A DNA stretch of 41,749 bases, taken from contig JACRLG010000018.1 of NCBI GenBank assembly GCA_016235345.1, forward strand, positions 1-41,749, in the 5' to 3' direction. Positions 8,214 through 17,034 of the stretch are shown piece by piece. The position numbers and the translations under genes are program-made. The first letter of the stretch is position 1; each line of letters begins with the position of its first letter. This DNA is from Deltaproteobacteria bacterium. GTDB taxonomy: Bacteria; Desulfobacterota; Desulfobacteria; Desulfobacterales; Desulfatibacillaceae. Below the pieces are notes generated by a model. The model saw only the letters and a program-made list of their open reading frames with translations. It was not told the DNA's origin and did no database searches.

Positions 8214-8279
8214 CCTGGGAGCGCGGGCGTCCCGCCCGCATTGGACGGCAAAAGCGGGCGGGACGCCCGCGCTCCCAGG
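8214..8279. repeat. Perfect 26-bp inverted repeat (hairpin)
   Basis: Arms at 8214-8239 and 8254-8279 are exact reverse complements, very GC-rich (built from gcgggcg/cgcccgc blocks), with a 14-base loop. No T-run follows. It could be a strong transcription barrier or a mobile palindromic element. Confidence 0.8.
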
Positions 8280-8362
8280 AAAAACCGCATTGCTGCGAAT
8301 AGTTCAGAGCCACGTTTTTATTTGTGGCTTTATACTATTCTCAGCACGTCGAGCCGATTTTT

Positions 8363-8458
8363 CCCTCACCCTGGCCCTCTCCCAGAGGGAGAATTGAGTT
8401 CCTATAGATAACCCTACCCTCGCCCTCTGGGAGAGGGGGGCCGAAGGCCGGGTGAGGG
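8363..8458. repeat. Nested inverted repeat
   Basis: Outer arms ccctcaccc (8363-8371) and gggtgaggg (8450-8458) enclose inner arms built from ccctctcccagaggg (starting about 8376) and its exact reverse complement ccctctgggagaggg (starting about 8423). Each inner arm is itself nearly self-complementary. It is similar in style to common intergenic palindromes and carries no coding frame. Confidence 0.6.
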
Positions 8459-8544
8459 CGCTTGACCGAGCTGTAAAAAGTTCATAGCCACGTTTTTATT
8501 TCAGTCGGCATCCTCCACGAAAAGCGTTTCAAGCGGGGTGAACG

Positions 8545-11406
8545 ATGCTTTGCAGCGGCTGCAGCCAGTGGACTTTGAAGGCGGACGAGCTTTACTGCGG
8601 CCATTGCCGCAAGATGTTCATGGAGCTGGACGCCCTGCCGCCTTCCATCGAGCTTGTTTCGGGCATAGCGCTTTCCAGGCAATGCGTTCTCAAGAACGTC
8701 ACCTCCCATGACATCACGTTGTCCGTGGACACAGGCGAGAGCGCCCCCTACCTGTCCTTCGATTCGGCTTCCACTATAAACCTTCCTGCCAATGAATCGA
8801 AAACCGTCCATTTCGTGCTCAACGACTCGCTTTTTCCCGAGTCTGTCAGCCGCCGGGAATTTACCTATTTTTTCAGGGTCAACAACAACCCGAAAAAGAC
8901 CAGGGCAGTGAAGGTGGTGGTTCAAAAAGGCCCCAGGCCGGAACTTGTCCCCGCTTTTCTCGATTTCGGGCGTATGGCGGCAAACGAGGGCGAGACTGTC
9001 CTCAAGGTGGCGGTGAAAAACGCGGGAAACGCCCCCCTGGTGCTTCGCGGGGTGGAGCCTTCCGAAAGGACGGCCCTGAAGGTGAAGGACAATCTCGCTC
9101 CGCCCGTCAGCCTTGCGCCAGGAAAGGAGCTTTCAATAGCCCTGGCCTGGGATTCCGGGCTTGTTCCGGGCGAGGCCGAAGGGGGCGAAACGGGCTTTTT
9201 CTTTTATTTCGAGGGATTCGACAAGCCGGTGTTTCTTCCGGCCAAAGGCGGCATCGTGAACCTTTCCCTTGAAGCCGAGCCAGCCGCCGTTGTCATTCCC
9301 GAAGCCTTCGCCAGGCGCTCGTTTCCTGCAAAGGTGGCCATTACAAACACCGGAAACGCCGACGTTACGATTCACTCCCTGGAAACGGACCAGCCCTGGC
9401 TTACGGTGGCCCGCCAGAGCCGCACAGTCACCCTTTTGTGCAGGGAAACGCTTGAGGCGGGCGAAAGGCCGGATTACAGAAGTTTTTTCGACAAATACGA
9501 ATTCACGGTGATGGTGAAGCCCGAAGGCCTTCCAGAAGGGCCGGCAAGGGGCCGGGTGACCGCCCTTGCCGATCACGTGTCCCTATCGGTTGAAATCCCC
9601 GTTGACATCAACGTGGTCACCCCCTTGAAGTGCCCTCATTTCATAGGCATCGATTTCGGGACCACCAATTCCGTGGTGGCGGTGTACGATCCGGACAGGG
9701 GCGAAGCCGTGTGCATAGCCCCCGACGAGGGCGGCGGGCCTTCCGACGCCCTCATCCCCAGCGTTCTCGTGTTTCGGGGAAGCCCGGACAACTACATCAT
9801 CGGCAGGCAGGCTGTGCAGGAGGCGGTTGTCCATCCCGAATCGAGCGCGCATTCCATTAAAAGGATAATGGGCGCCAAGACCGAATGGCCCTTTTTCGGC
9901 AGGAACTTCAAGCCGGAGGAGCTGGCCTCCCGCATATTGCGGCGGCTTCTGGACTACGCCGAAGACGCCCACATAAAAATGGCCGGGGCATATTACGACA
10001 TGCAAAAGGCCATAGTCACGGTTCCTGTCAAGTTCGAGCACCGGGAGATTCAGGCCATACTGAACGCCTGCGACGGCTGCGGCCTGGAAACCCGCCAGGA
10101 CGTGGCCCGGAGGCTGGACGGCCTTTTGAAGGACAAGCTGGGCATAGAGGCCCGCACCGGCATAATCCTGGACGAGCCGTCGGCTGCGGCCTTCTATTAC
10201 GTGCCCAAGCTGGCCAGGAGCGGCGGGGACCTGGCGGAGCGCCTCAAAAGGGGCGAGCGGGTCAACTTCGTTGTGGTTGACTACGGCGGCGGAACCCTGG
10301 ACGTGGTGGTGATTTGCGCCAGTCGTCTTCAAAAGGGCGGCTGGTTCATAGAGGCCCTTGGCCACGACGGGGACAACGACATAGGCGGAGACGCCATAGA
10401 TTACAGGATATTCAAGAGGGTGCTCCCTGAGTGCGCCGAGGAGTTCCCGGACATGGACCCCACCCTCATCTCCGACAGGTACGAGGATATCCTAAAGCGC
10501 AAGGAGCGCGGCAACTGGGACGAGACAGGGTCCTGGGCCAGGGTGCTGGCGGCAAGGGCCGCATGGAAGAACGCGGCGGAAAGCGCCAAGATCGCCCTTT
10601 CCAATAGCGGCGAGGCCCAGTTCAACATAGACGGCGGCTACATACTGCGCATGAACGGCAACGAGGCCGTGGCCGCAGCCGGAAGGAATTTCAGGTTCAA
10701 CATAAGGCGCACGGATTTCGAGGGATGGATCTCTGACGTTCTCATGAGGATGGAGGAGGTCATCAGAAGCGCGGTCCACCTTTCGGACTTGAAGCCCCAA
10801 GACATCCACTACATCCTTCACACGGGCCGTTCCAGCCTCATGAAATCGGCCAGGAGCCGGGTGAGCGAAATTTTCCCCACCATTCCCCCAGGTAACGACA
10901 TCCTGGAGGAGCACGAACTGAAGTTCTGTGTGGCCAAGGGCGCTGTGATGTACGGCGCGCAGTTCACCGGAACCGCCAACGTCAGCCGGGGCGTCTATCT
11001 CAGCAAGGCCAAGGGCAGGAAGCTTCCGCACGGCTACGGCGTCTGCGCCGACGACTCCCTGTTCGGAGAGGTCTACGTGCCCATCGTGCCCATAAATTCC
11101 ATCTATCCGAACAAATACCAGCACAAATTCGAGGACATGATTCTGAGCGACACCCGCGTGATCAAGTTTTTCCGGTCCTCCCTTCCGGGCGAGGCGGAAA
11201 ACGACAACGTGCTCATAAGGGGCAACAGGCATTTGAAGCACATAGCCACGGTTTCCATACCCACCGGGCATGATCCCGAAACCGGTGACGCGCTTTCGGT
11301 GGAGTTCGACATCGACGAAAACAAGATGTACACGGTCCGTGTGAACGGAAGCGTGATTCCCTTGGAAACGGAGCGTTTCGAGGATGTTGACAGGTGGATT
11401 GCATAG
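8545..11406 (+). CDS. Hsp70-type ATPase with N-terminal zinc ribbon and Ig-like region
   Basis: 953 residues, against about 640 for DnaK. Residues 3-20 form a zinc ribbon (CSGC...CGHC). Residues about 30-360 are beta-rich and include an Ig/ASH-like unit (LDFGRMAANEGE). The Hsp70 nucleotide-binding domain starts near 366: phosphate loop 1 GIDFGTTNSVVAVYD, IVTVPVKF, LDEPSAAAFYY (about 541) and phosphate loop 2 VVVDYGGGTLDVVVI (about 577), all intact, so ATP hydrolysis is likely. The adenosine motif reads ILHTGRSSLM instead of the usual GGSS form. The C-terminus keeps a short substrate-domain-like beta segment (VEFDIDENKMYTVRV, about 919) but no long helical lid. GGGGTGA precedes the ATG. It is the first gene of the central cluster and overlaps the next. 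No DnaJ is seen nearby. Client unknown. Confidence 0.88.
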   Translation: MLCSGCSQWTLKADELYCGHCRKMFMELDALPPSIELVSGIALSRQCVLKNVTSHDITLSVDTGESAPYLSFDSASTINLPANESKTVHFVLNDSLFPESVSRREFTYFFRVNNNPKKTRAVKVVVQKGPRPELVPAFLDFGRMAANEGETVLKVAVKNAGNAPLVLRGVEPSERTALKVKDNLAPPVSLAPGKELSIALAWDSGLVPGEAEGGETGFFFYFEGFDKPVFLPAKGGIVNLSLEAEPAAVVIPEAFARRSFPAKVAITNTGNADVTIHSLETDQPWLTVARQSRTVTLLCRETLEAGERPDYRSFFDKYEFTVMVKPEGLPEGPARGRVTALADHVSLSVEIPVDINVVTPLKCPHFIGIDFGTTNSVVAVYDPDRGEAVCIAPDEGGGPSDALIPSVLVFRGSPDNYIIGRQAVQEAVVHPESSAHSIKRIMGAKTEWPFFGRNFKPEELASRILRRLLDYAEDAHIKMAGAYYDMQKAIVTVPVKFEHREIQAILNACDGCGLETRQDVARRLDGLLKDKLGIEARTGIILDEPSAAAFYYVPKLARSGGDLAERLKRGERVNFVVVDYGGGTLDVVVICASRLQKGGWFIEALGHDGDNDIGGDAIDYRIFKRVLPECAEEFPDMDPTLISDRYEDILKRKERGNWDETGSWARVLAARAAWKNAAESAKIALSNSGEAQFNIDGGYILRMNGNEAVAAAGRNFRFNIRRTDFEGWISDVLMRMEEVIRSAVHLSDLKPQDIHYILHTGRSSLMKSARSRVSEIFPTIPPGNDILEEHELKFCVAKGAVMYGAQFTGTANVSRGVYLSKAKGRKLPHGYGVCADDSLFGEVYVPIVPINSIYPNKYQHKFEDMILSDTRVIKFFRSSLPGEAENDNVLIRGNRHLKHIATVSIPTGHDPETGDALSVEFDIDENKMYTVRVNGSVIPLETERFEDVDRWIA

Positions 11407-12976
11407 CCCGGATCGATCGGGCCAGTCTCTTTCCCGCTGGCTGGAAAAGGGCCTGGCCCGCGACCGGCTCATAGTTGACTGGTCGGGCAGGGCCTTTTCC
11501 GCCATGCTCCTTCGCGGCGGGGGAAGGCCCGAACCCTGCGTTTTCGATATAAACGGAGCCCTGTGGCGCTTCGTGTCGTCGCACTTTCACGTCTCCGAAA
11601 AGGAATTCGCGGAATCGGGGGATCTGTCACTTCAAAAACTGGCCGCAGCCTCGGCCCATCTGCCCGAAACTGCGGCTAACGCCTTAAAGGACATGGAATG
11701 GCTTGCCGCCTGGGACGCGGATTCGAAAAGCCTTGACATGCCTCACCGTGACCCCTTGCTGCTTTTGTCCCTCCTGGAATCTTCCGGGGCGGATGACTCC
11801 GGATCAAGGGCAATGGAACATTTCATCGGCGCTCTTTTTGCCTTCGCGGCAAAGCCCCTTTTCGCCTTTCTGCACAGAAACGACGTGCATAGAGAAGGGC
11901 TCGACGTGGCGGTGATAGTCCCGGCTCACGCGGGATTCCGCGAGCGTTCGGCGATGGCCGCGTTTTTCTCCGGCTTGCGGTTCGGAAGGGTGACAGTTCT
12001 GGACGACGCCACTGCCCTTGCCATGAACTTCGCCCACTTTGCCGGGGAAGGCGAAACCGAAAGGGTGCTTGTTCTGACCGGCCACGAGGACGCCCTGATT
12101 GCGAGGGTGGTGGGATTTTCCTTCGGGAAAAACCGCCTTGAAGCGGGCATAATGAGTTCCGGCGCATTTCCGGGCCTGGGAACAAGGGCCTTCATCGACG
12201 CCCTGGCCCGGTCCCTGGAAAAAAGGGCGGGGCAGGGCGAAATCATCGACAGGACGCGGCTCGACAACGCCTTTTTCGCCCTGGGCTGCGGCGCGTCGTC
12301 GCCGATGGTGTCCGAAACATCGGGCCTTGGCCTCACCCACGGCCTCCTGCAGGAGATGCTTTCCGGGGAAACCCTGTCCCGGTGGATGGGCGAGGCTTCC
12401 GGGAAGGTATCGGATTTCGCGGGAAGCGCCCGATTTGGGTCGGTTGTGACCCACAATGGGATATTCATGACCCCCTGCCTTGGCCGGGCCGTGCTTTCCG
12501 GGGCGGGCCTTCCTGAGCCCTACAGGGTGCGCTCCATAGTGTGCGGGGAAAGGGCCACGGCGGGGGTCATGCGAATGCTCCGCCTTAAGGAAAGGGAGCC
12601 GGACCTCGATCTTTGCGTGGCCCATCGCCTTGGAATAAGCGTCGAAAACGGCCACGGCGGGGTTCTGCCGGTGGTCCCGGCACGCCTGATGCCGATGGGA
12701 CCGGGCCAGGACCTTGTGATCCACCGGAGCCTTGAAGGACTGCCCGATCCCGGCAGGGCCTTCGGCCTCAAGGTTCTCTGGGGGGAGCATCCGGTGGCGG
12801 CCTTGAATCCAGTGCTCGCCCGCCTTTTCTTTCCGCCTTCACCCGCCATCGACCAAAACGGATACTTTGCGGGCCTGTCGTTTCATCTTAAGGGCGGCGT
12901 GACCGGCGTGACCGGAACCGTGGGGGGCGTTTTGGGAACAGGCAGGGAGGCAAGCGCGCCCCTCCTGTTTCCCTAA
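11384..12976 (+). CDS. Degenerate Hsp70/actin-fold protein
   Basis: 530 residues, overlapping the previous gene by 23 bp, which implies translational coupling. The order of segments follows an Hsp70 nucleotide-binding domain: LIVDWSGRAFSAMLL (about 28) where phosphate loop 1 should be, VAVIVPAHAGFRERSAM (about 176) like the VTVPAYF region, VTVLDDATALAMNFAHF (about 203) like the EPTAAALAYG helix, and VLVLTGHEDALIARVVGF (about 228) where phosphate loop 2 should be. The glycine- and threonine-rich nucleotide contacts of both loops are missing (no DxGTT, no DxGGGT), so it probably does not hydrolyse ATP. I infer a pseudo-ATPase partner of the preceding Hsp70. The assignment rests on reading the pattern, not on a search; an unrelated fold cannot be excluded. 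Confidence 0.65.
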   Translation: MLTGGLHSPDRSGQSLSRWLEKGLARDRLIVDWSGRAFSAMLLRGGGRPEPCVFDINGALWRFVSSHFHVSEKEFAESGDLSLQKLAAASAHLPETAANALKDMEWLAAWDADSKSLDMPHRDPLLLLSLLESSGADDSGSRAMEHFIGALFAFAAKPLFAFLHRNDVHREGLDVAVIVPAHAGFRERSAMAAFFSGLRFGRVTVLDDATALAMNFAHFAGEGETERVLVLTGHEDALIARVVGFSFGKNRLEAGIMSSGAFPGLGTRAFIDALARSLEKRAGQGEIIDRTRLDNAFFALGCGASSPMVSETSGLGLTHGLLQEMLSGETLSRWMGEASGKVSDFAGSARFGSVVTHNGIFMTPCLGRAVLSGAGLPEPYRVRSIVCGERATAGVMRMLRLKEREPDLDLCVAHRLGISVENGHGGVLPVVPARLMPMGPGQDLVIHRSLEGLPDPGRAFGLKVLWGEHPVAALNPVLARLFFPPSPAIDQNGYFAGLSFHLKGGVTGVTGTVGGVLGTGREASAPLLFP

Positions 12977-13033
12977 AAAGCAGGATCGCTTTGTAAGCCT
13001 CTGTTTTCACAAACGTTACGGAGTGAAACGAAA

Positions 13034-14860
13034 ATGAAAAAGCAGCTTTTCATATTCGCGTGGGTTCTGGCGCTTTCCCCCGTTTTTTTCGTTCCGCGCG
13101 GTTTCTGCATTGACTGCGGGCAGATTTCCGGCTTGCTGGACCGGGAATTCGCCGCCCAAAGCGTGGTGAATGGCGATCTTGAAAAATGCAGGTTGGAAAT
13201 AATCGCCAGCATCAAAGACGCCAGGTTCAGTGACTGCTGGGGAAAAAGCGCCGGGCCGGATGACGAGTACGCCAGTGTTCTTGGGGACAACGTCGCCCAG
13301 CACGTTATCAGCGTGATCCATGACAAGGCGATCAAGCAGGCTGTTCTCAAATTCGCCCAGGAGATACAGGCGGGCTTTTATGGCGGCAACAACATGGAGG
13401 CGTTCAAAAAATTTTCCGCAGGATTCACCGAGAGTTTTTTTAACCGGCTGGAAGGCGACAAGGCGCTGAAGGAACGGATTTATTCAAAGACCCTGTGCAA
13501 TGATGACAAATGCCGTTACTGGCTCGGCAGGCAGGAAGGGCTTCCACCCGAAGAGTACAAAAAGAGAATGGATGAATTCACGGCCATCCTGGCCGGAATT
13601 TCCACGGCAAAGGCGGAAGCCTCGGCGGTCTCCTCCGCCCAGGCGGCCCCAGCCGCCCTTACGGCAACAGCACCGGCGGTTGCGGTGAATGCCGGAACAG
13701 GACCTAAGAGCGAAGCCCCGGCAGGCCGGACTGGAATGCCTTTTCCCGTGCTCCTGGCCGCAGTTGCGGCTTTTCTTTTAGTTGCGGCGGCGGCTGGTTT
13801 CCTTGTGTGGCGCAGAAAAACGGACCGGAATTTCAGGAGAAATTCGAGGGCGGAAAGGCGCGTGGGGAAAAGCGTCTTTCCCAGGTCCTCCGGGCGGGAA
13901 AATGCCGACGTCGTCCAGGGGGCCGTTCCCCCTCCGCCCGTCGCCGCCATTGCGCCGGAACCGGCTCAGTCCGTGGCGCAACAGCCGACGTGGACCAAAA
14001 ACCAGGAGGCCGACCTAAACGAGAGGCTTGACGGGCTTTATGCCGAAATCGTTCAACTCAGGGCCTTCGCGGAGGCGGAAAGGAGCGCGGCGGCCCGCGA
14101 GGCGTCTTCTGTATCGGGCAGGCTCGAAGCCCTGGTTTCAAGGTCCAGGGAAGACTTCCATAATTCCCAGAAGAGCTTCTTCAAGGTCCGCGCCAAGTCC
14201 TTTTTCGAGAAAAACCGGGCGCTTTACGAGGTGGTGGTGAACGAGGTCCAGTCCCGCGACAGGGAGCTTTACCGAAAGCTCATAAGCGAGTTGCCAGAGC
14301 TTTTGGCGGAAAGCGGCGCGGTTGCCGCCTCCTTCGCGGACGCATCCGCCGCACTGGCCGTCTACCAGTCGAACGTGGCGGTGCTGGAGGCCATCATAAG
14401 GGCCCTTAAAGAGGAGGACAGGGCGGCCACCCCCAACACGCCTGAGAGGTATCATCTCATCAACACCTTTCTCAACCAGATGGACGTTTTCCAGTATTCC
14501 GGCCAGATTCCGGTGATAGCCGGGTTCAAGCCCGAAAAATGGGTGCGCGAATCCTTCCTGGGCGTGGCTGACCTTGTGATAAAGGAGCACCAGCGGCTTT
14601 CGCCCGGTCAGGACGCCCCAAATCTTTCAAGGGCCTTGTGGCTGGCGCTGGAAGTCCTTTCCAGGGCGGGAGTGGAGACGGAAACCATAGTTCTTTGCGA
14701 GACCCGCTTCGATTCCAAAAATCACGTGGTGCGCTCCACCGTCAACCGGACCGACCTGCCCGATGGGGTCATAACCGACGTCGTGCGCAACGGCTTTTTC
14801 CACAAGGACGGGCGAAGCATCCAGCAGGCCGAGGTGATAGTCAACAGGTCAAGGGCATAG
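13034..14860 (+). CDS. Membrane protein with coiled coil and C-terminal GrpE-like head
   Basis: 608 residues. Residues 1-26 are a signal peptide (hydrophobic core, cleavage near GFC). An exported part with several cysteines and an Ala/Pro-rich linker follows, then one membrane helix at about 236-257 (LLAAVAAFLLVAAAAGFLVW) with arginines and lysine after it, placing the C-terminal half in the cytoplasm. That half has a charged coiled-coil-like stretch (about 325-395). The last 60 residues follow the GrpE head: GVET, then RFDSKNH (GrpE: LDPNVH), PDGVITDVVRNGF (GrpE: PGNVLGIMQKGY) and GRSIQQAEVIV (GrpE: GRTIRAAMVTV). GrpE heads exchange nucleotide on Hsp70, and an Hsp70 gene lies two genes upstream. 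GGAG lies about ten bases before the ATG. Confidence 0.75.
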   Translation: MKKQLFIFAWVLALSPVFFVPRGFCIDCGQISGLLDREFAAQSVVNGDLEKCRLEIIASIKDARFSDCWGKSAGPDDEYASVLGDNVAQHVISVIHDKAIKQAVLKFAQEIQAGFYGGNNMEAFKKFSAGFTESFFNRLEGDKALKERIYSKTLCNDDKCRYWLGRQEGLPPEEYKKRMDEFTAILAGISTAKAEASAVSSAQAAPAALTATAPAVAVNAGTGPKSEAPAGRTGMPFPVLLAAVAAFLLVAAAAGFLVWRRKTDRNFRRNSRAERRVGKSVFPRSSGRENADVVQGAVPPPPVAAIAPEPAQSVAQQPTWTKNQEADLNERLDGLYAEIVQLRAFAEAERSAAAREASSVSGRLEALVSRSREDFHNSQKSFFKVRAKSFFEKNRALYEVVVNEVQSRDRELYRKLISELPELLAESGAVAASFADASAALAVYQSNVAVLEAIIRALKEEDRAATPNTPERYHLINTFLNQMDVFQYSGQIPVIAGFKPEKWVRESFLGVADLVIKEHQRLSPGQDAPNLSRALWLALEVLSRAGVETETIVLCETRFDSKNHVVRSTVNRTDLPDGVITDVVRNGFFHKDGRSIQQAEVIVNRSRA

Positions 14861-14909
14861 AGCCAGCGCGTTGCAGATCGCGGGCAGGCCGGACAGGGGC
14901 GTTTTCCGC

Positions 14910-16991
14910 ATGGACAGGAACGGTTTGAAGCGATTTTTTGAAGGGCTGGGGCCGGAGGACGGGCCGTCCTTAAGCCTCGCCATCGCAGACAAGCCCCAGG
15001 TGGCCTTCAAGGGGGAGGGCTTAAGCCTTTTCGAGAGCAGGGTCACCCTGTACGATTTCGGCCTTGTAAGCGCCAGGGGCGTGGTCAGCCGTGAAATCGA
15101 GGTGGAAAACCTGGGCGACGGCCCAGTCGCTTTAGGGATTTCCTTTTCCCACGCCTGCTTCGGGCTCTCCTTCGCCGGAAAGGAAAGCGGCGGGGTGGTC
15201 ATAGGGCCGGAGGATTCCGCCAGAATCGCACTGGTATTCCGGGCTGACGGAACCGAGGGCAAAAACACGGCCCAGGCCATGTTCAAGGCCAAGAACTCCA
15301 AGGGCGCGCTGGCGGCCTTTCCGGTGCTGCTGGCGGCTGACGCCCGCAGGGATTACGCATCGGCCCGCTTCGGGTACAACGGTTCGGAGGCCCCCCATGT
15401 CCACGAATTTCGCATAAGGCCCGCCATGCTTCATTTTCCGGAGGCCCTGGCCTTCCGGCTCGACATGGAAAGCAACGGCCCCAGGCCCTTTCAGGCCAGC
15501 TTCTCGTCAAGCTCCGCCCTGCTTCGCATGGGGCTTGACGGGGCTCGAAACGAAGGGGGCGATCTTTTCGTGGAACTGCCTCCCGGAGCCTCCGGGAGCG
15601 TTTTCATAGAGCCAGCGCTTCCGACGGCCCTTGCGGGAGGAGGCGTCACGGAACTGAGGGTCCTTTGCTCCACCAACCACGTGCTGGAAATATTCAGGAG
15701 CTTTTACCTGGATTTCAAGATAATCAGGGAAAGCGACGAGGCCTTCGTCACCTTTGACGTCAACGGCCTGGGGCCGTCAGCCGAACGCGAAATGGAGCTT
15801 CCACTTGCCGACGCCTTAATGGGGTCGGTTCTGGCCGTAAAGACCACCCTTGTGAACTGGGGCGCAAAAGACGCCCCGGTCTCATGCGAAAGCGGGTCCG
15901 GCTGCGCTGAGCTTGAAGGCTCGGTCACCGTTCCCGGTTTTTCCGGTGACAGGCCGGGCAGGGCGAGGGTTGAAATCAAACTCGATACCGTTAGCCTGGA
16001 CGAGGGCGTCCACAGGATTCCCGTCTTTTTCAAAATCCCAGGCAAAATTCCCGGCCAGGCTGAAAACGGCCTGACCCTTTTCGTGAACTTGAGGGTTTTT
16101 TCCATACGCCTGAATCCCGAAATGCTCGATTTCGGAGTGGTGAACGCCGGTGAATCATCGACTTTACGCCTTTCCATAAGGGCCAGCGAGCCCGGAATAG
16201 ATATCACGGGGCTGGCGGCCCTTCCCGTTCAGGGGCTCGCAGGCCAGATCGAGGCCAAAATCGGCCCGGACGGCCTTTTGACCGCCACCCTTGGGGAGCC
16301 TGAAAATTTCCGCGAGAGAAAGCCTTTCCTCGACGGCCCCGGAATAACGCTGGATCAGCCCGAATGGTCATTTCAGAAAGATGTCAGGGTCCGGTTTTCG
16401 CGCACGGCTCCAAGGCTCTACCTCAAAAAAAGCCACATCGATCTGGGAAGCCTCCTGGAAGGGGAGGAGGCCTTTTTCGACCTTGTGCTGGAAAACAGGG
16501 GGGACGGGGACCTTCACGCAGTAATGGAGCCCGCAGGCCCTGGTATCGCGGTCGTCCCGGCCCGGCTTTCCATAAGGCCCGGCGAGAGGATGGGCGCAAC
16601 CCTTACCGTCAAAGCCCCTAAGGGCGGCGGGAAGGACGGCGAAGTCAGGCGGTCTGCGGTCCTGATATCAACCAACGAACCGGGGGCCGCCGCCCAGACC
16701 CTGAGCTTTTCCTATACGTCGGCGGCCCTGGCCGGTCGCCTGTGCCCCAACCCTTCCTGCCCAAGCAAAAAGTGGAGGGAGGTCATACCCGCAAGCTTTT
16801 CCCGCTGCCCCAAGTGTGGCGCGGCGGCCCCGGACGGAAAGCCCGTCCCCCTTTCCGAAACAAGGACCTGTCAGGATCAGGGGGACTGCGAAAACCGGAA
16901 ATGCGGCGGGATGTATTTCAACTGTGACGACACTTTCAGGTTCTGCCCTTACTACGGCAAGCCCCTTGTGACGCCGCAACTGGACAAATGA
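14910..16991 (+). CDS. Multi-Ig-like protein with C-terminal zinc ribbons
   Basis: 693 residues from ATG 14910 (AGGGG upstream); an in-frame TTG at 14871 is possible but has no ribosome site. There is no signal peptide or membrane helix, so it is likely cytoplasmic. Most of the chain is a series of beta-sandwich-like units with the ASH/Hydin-style phrase 'strand-DFG-V-G': LYDFGLVSARG (about 50), MLDFGVVNAGESSTLRLSI (about 413) and HIDLGSLLEGEEAFFDLVL (about 510). The C-terminus (about 610-693) holds cysteine pairs CPNPSC...CPKC and CQDQGDC...CGGMYF...CPYYG, two zinc-ribbon-like units. It is related in style to the N-terminal region of the Hsp70 gene product and is a likely scaffold. Function unknown. 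Confidence 0.75.
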   Translation: MDRNGLKRFFEGLGPEDGPSLSLAIADKPQVAFKGEGLSLFESRVTLYDFGLVSARGVVSREIEVENLGDGPVALGISFSHACFGLSFAGKESGGVVIGPEDSARIALVFRADGTEGKNTAQAMFKAKNSKGALAAFPVLLAADARRDYASARFGYNGSEAPHVHEFRIRPAMLHFPEALAFRLDMESNGPRPFQASFSSSSALLRMGLDGARNEGGDLFVELPPGASGSVFIEPALPTALAGGGVTELRVLCSTNHVLEIFRSFYLDFKIIRESDEAFVTFDVNGLGPSAEREMELPLADALMGSVLAVKTTLVNWGAKDAPVSCESGSGCAELEGSVTVPGFSGDRPGRARVEIKLDTVSLDEGVHRIPVFFKIPGKIPGQAENGLTLFVNLRVFSIRLNPEMLDFGVVNAGESSTLRLSIRASEPGIDITGLAALPVQGLAGQIEAKIGPDGLLTATLGEPENFRERKPFLDGPGITLDQPEWSFQKDVRVRFSRTAPRLYLKKSHIDLGSLLEGEEAFFDLVLENRGDGDLHAVMEPAGPGIAVVPARLSIRPGERMGATLTVKAPKGGGKDGEVRRSAVLISTNEPGAAAQTLSFSYTSAALAGRLCPNPSCPSKKWREVIPASFSRCPKCGAAAPDGKPVPLSETRTCQDQGDCENRKCGGMYFNCDDTFRFCPYYGKPLVTPQLDK

Positions 16992-17034
16992 GGGCCGTTG
17001 TCTCTCAATGGTTAGGAATTCAGCGGGAGTTTTC

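Larger units (their letters stand above)
8151..8502. repeat. Three short direct repeats framing two hairpins
   Basis: The unit tttttatttgtggc followed by a related taYaattYtcagc-like tail occurs near 8153-8182 and 8315-8346, and its first part (agccacgtttttattt) recurs at 8486-8502, just before the Hsp70 gene. The copies separate the two inverted repeats described next. Such a repeat-hairpin-repeat-hairpin-repeat layout suggests inserted or duplicated intergenic elements. Confidence 0.5.
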
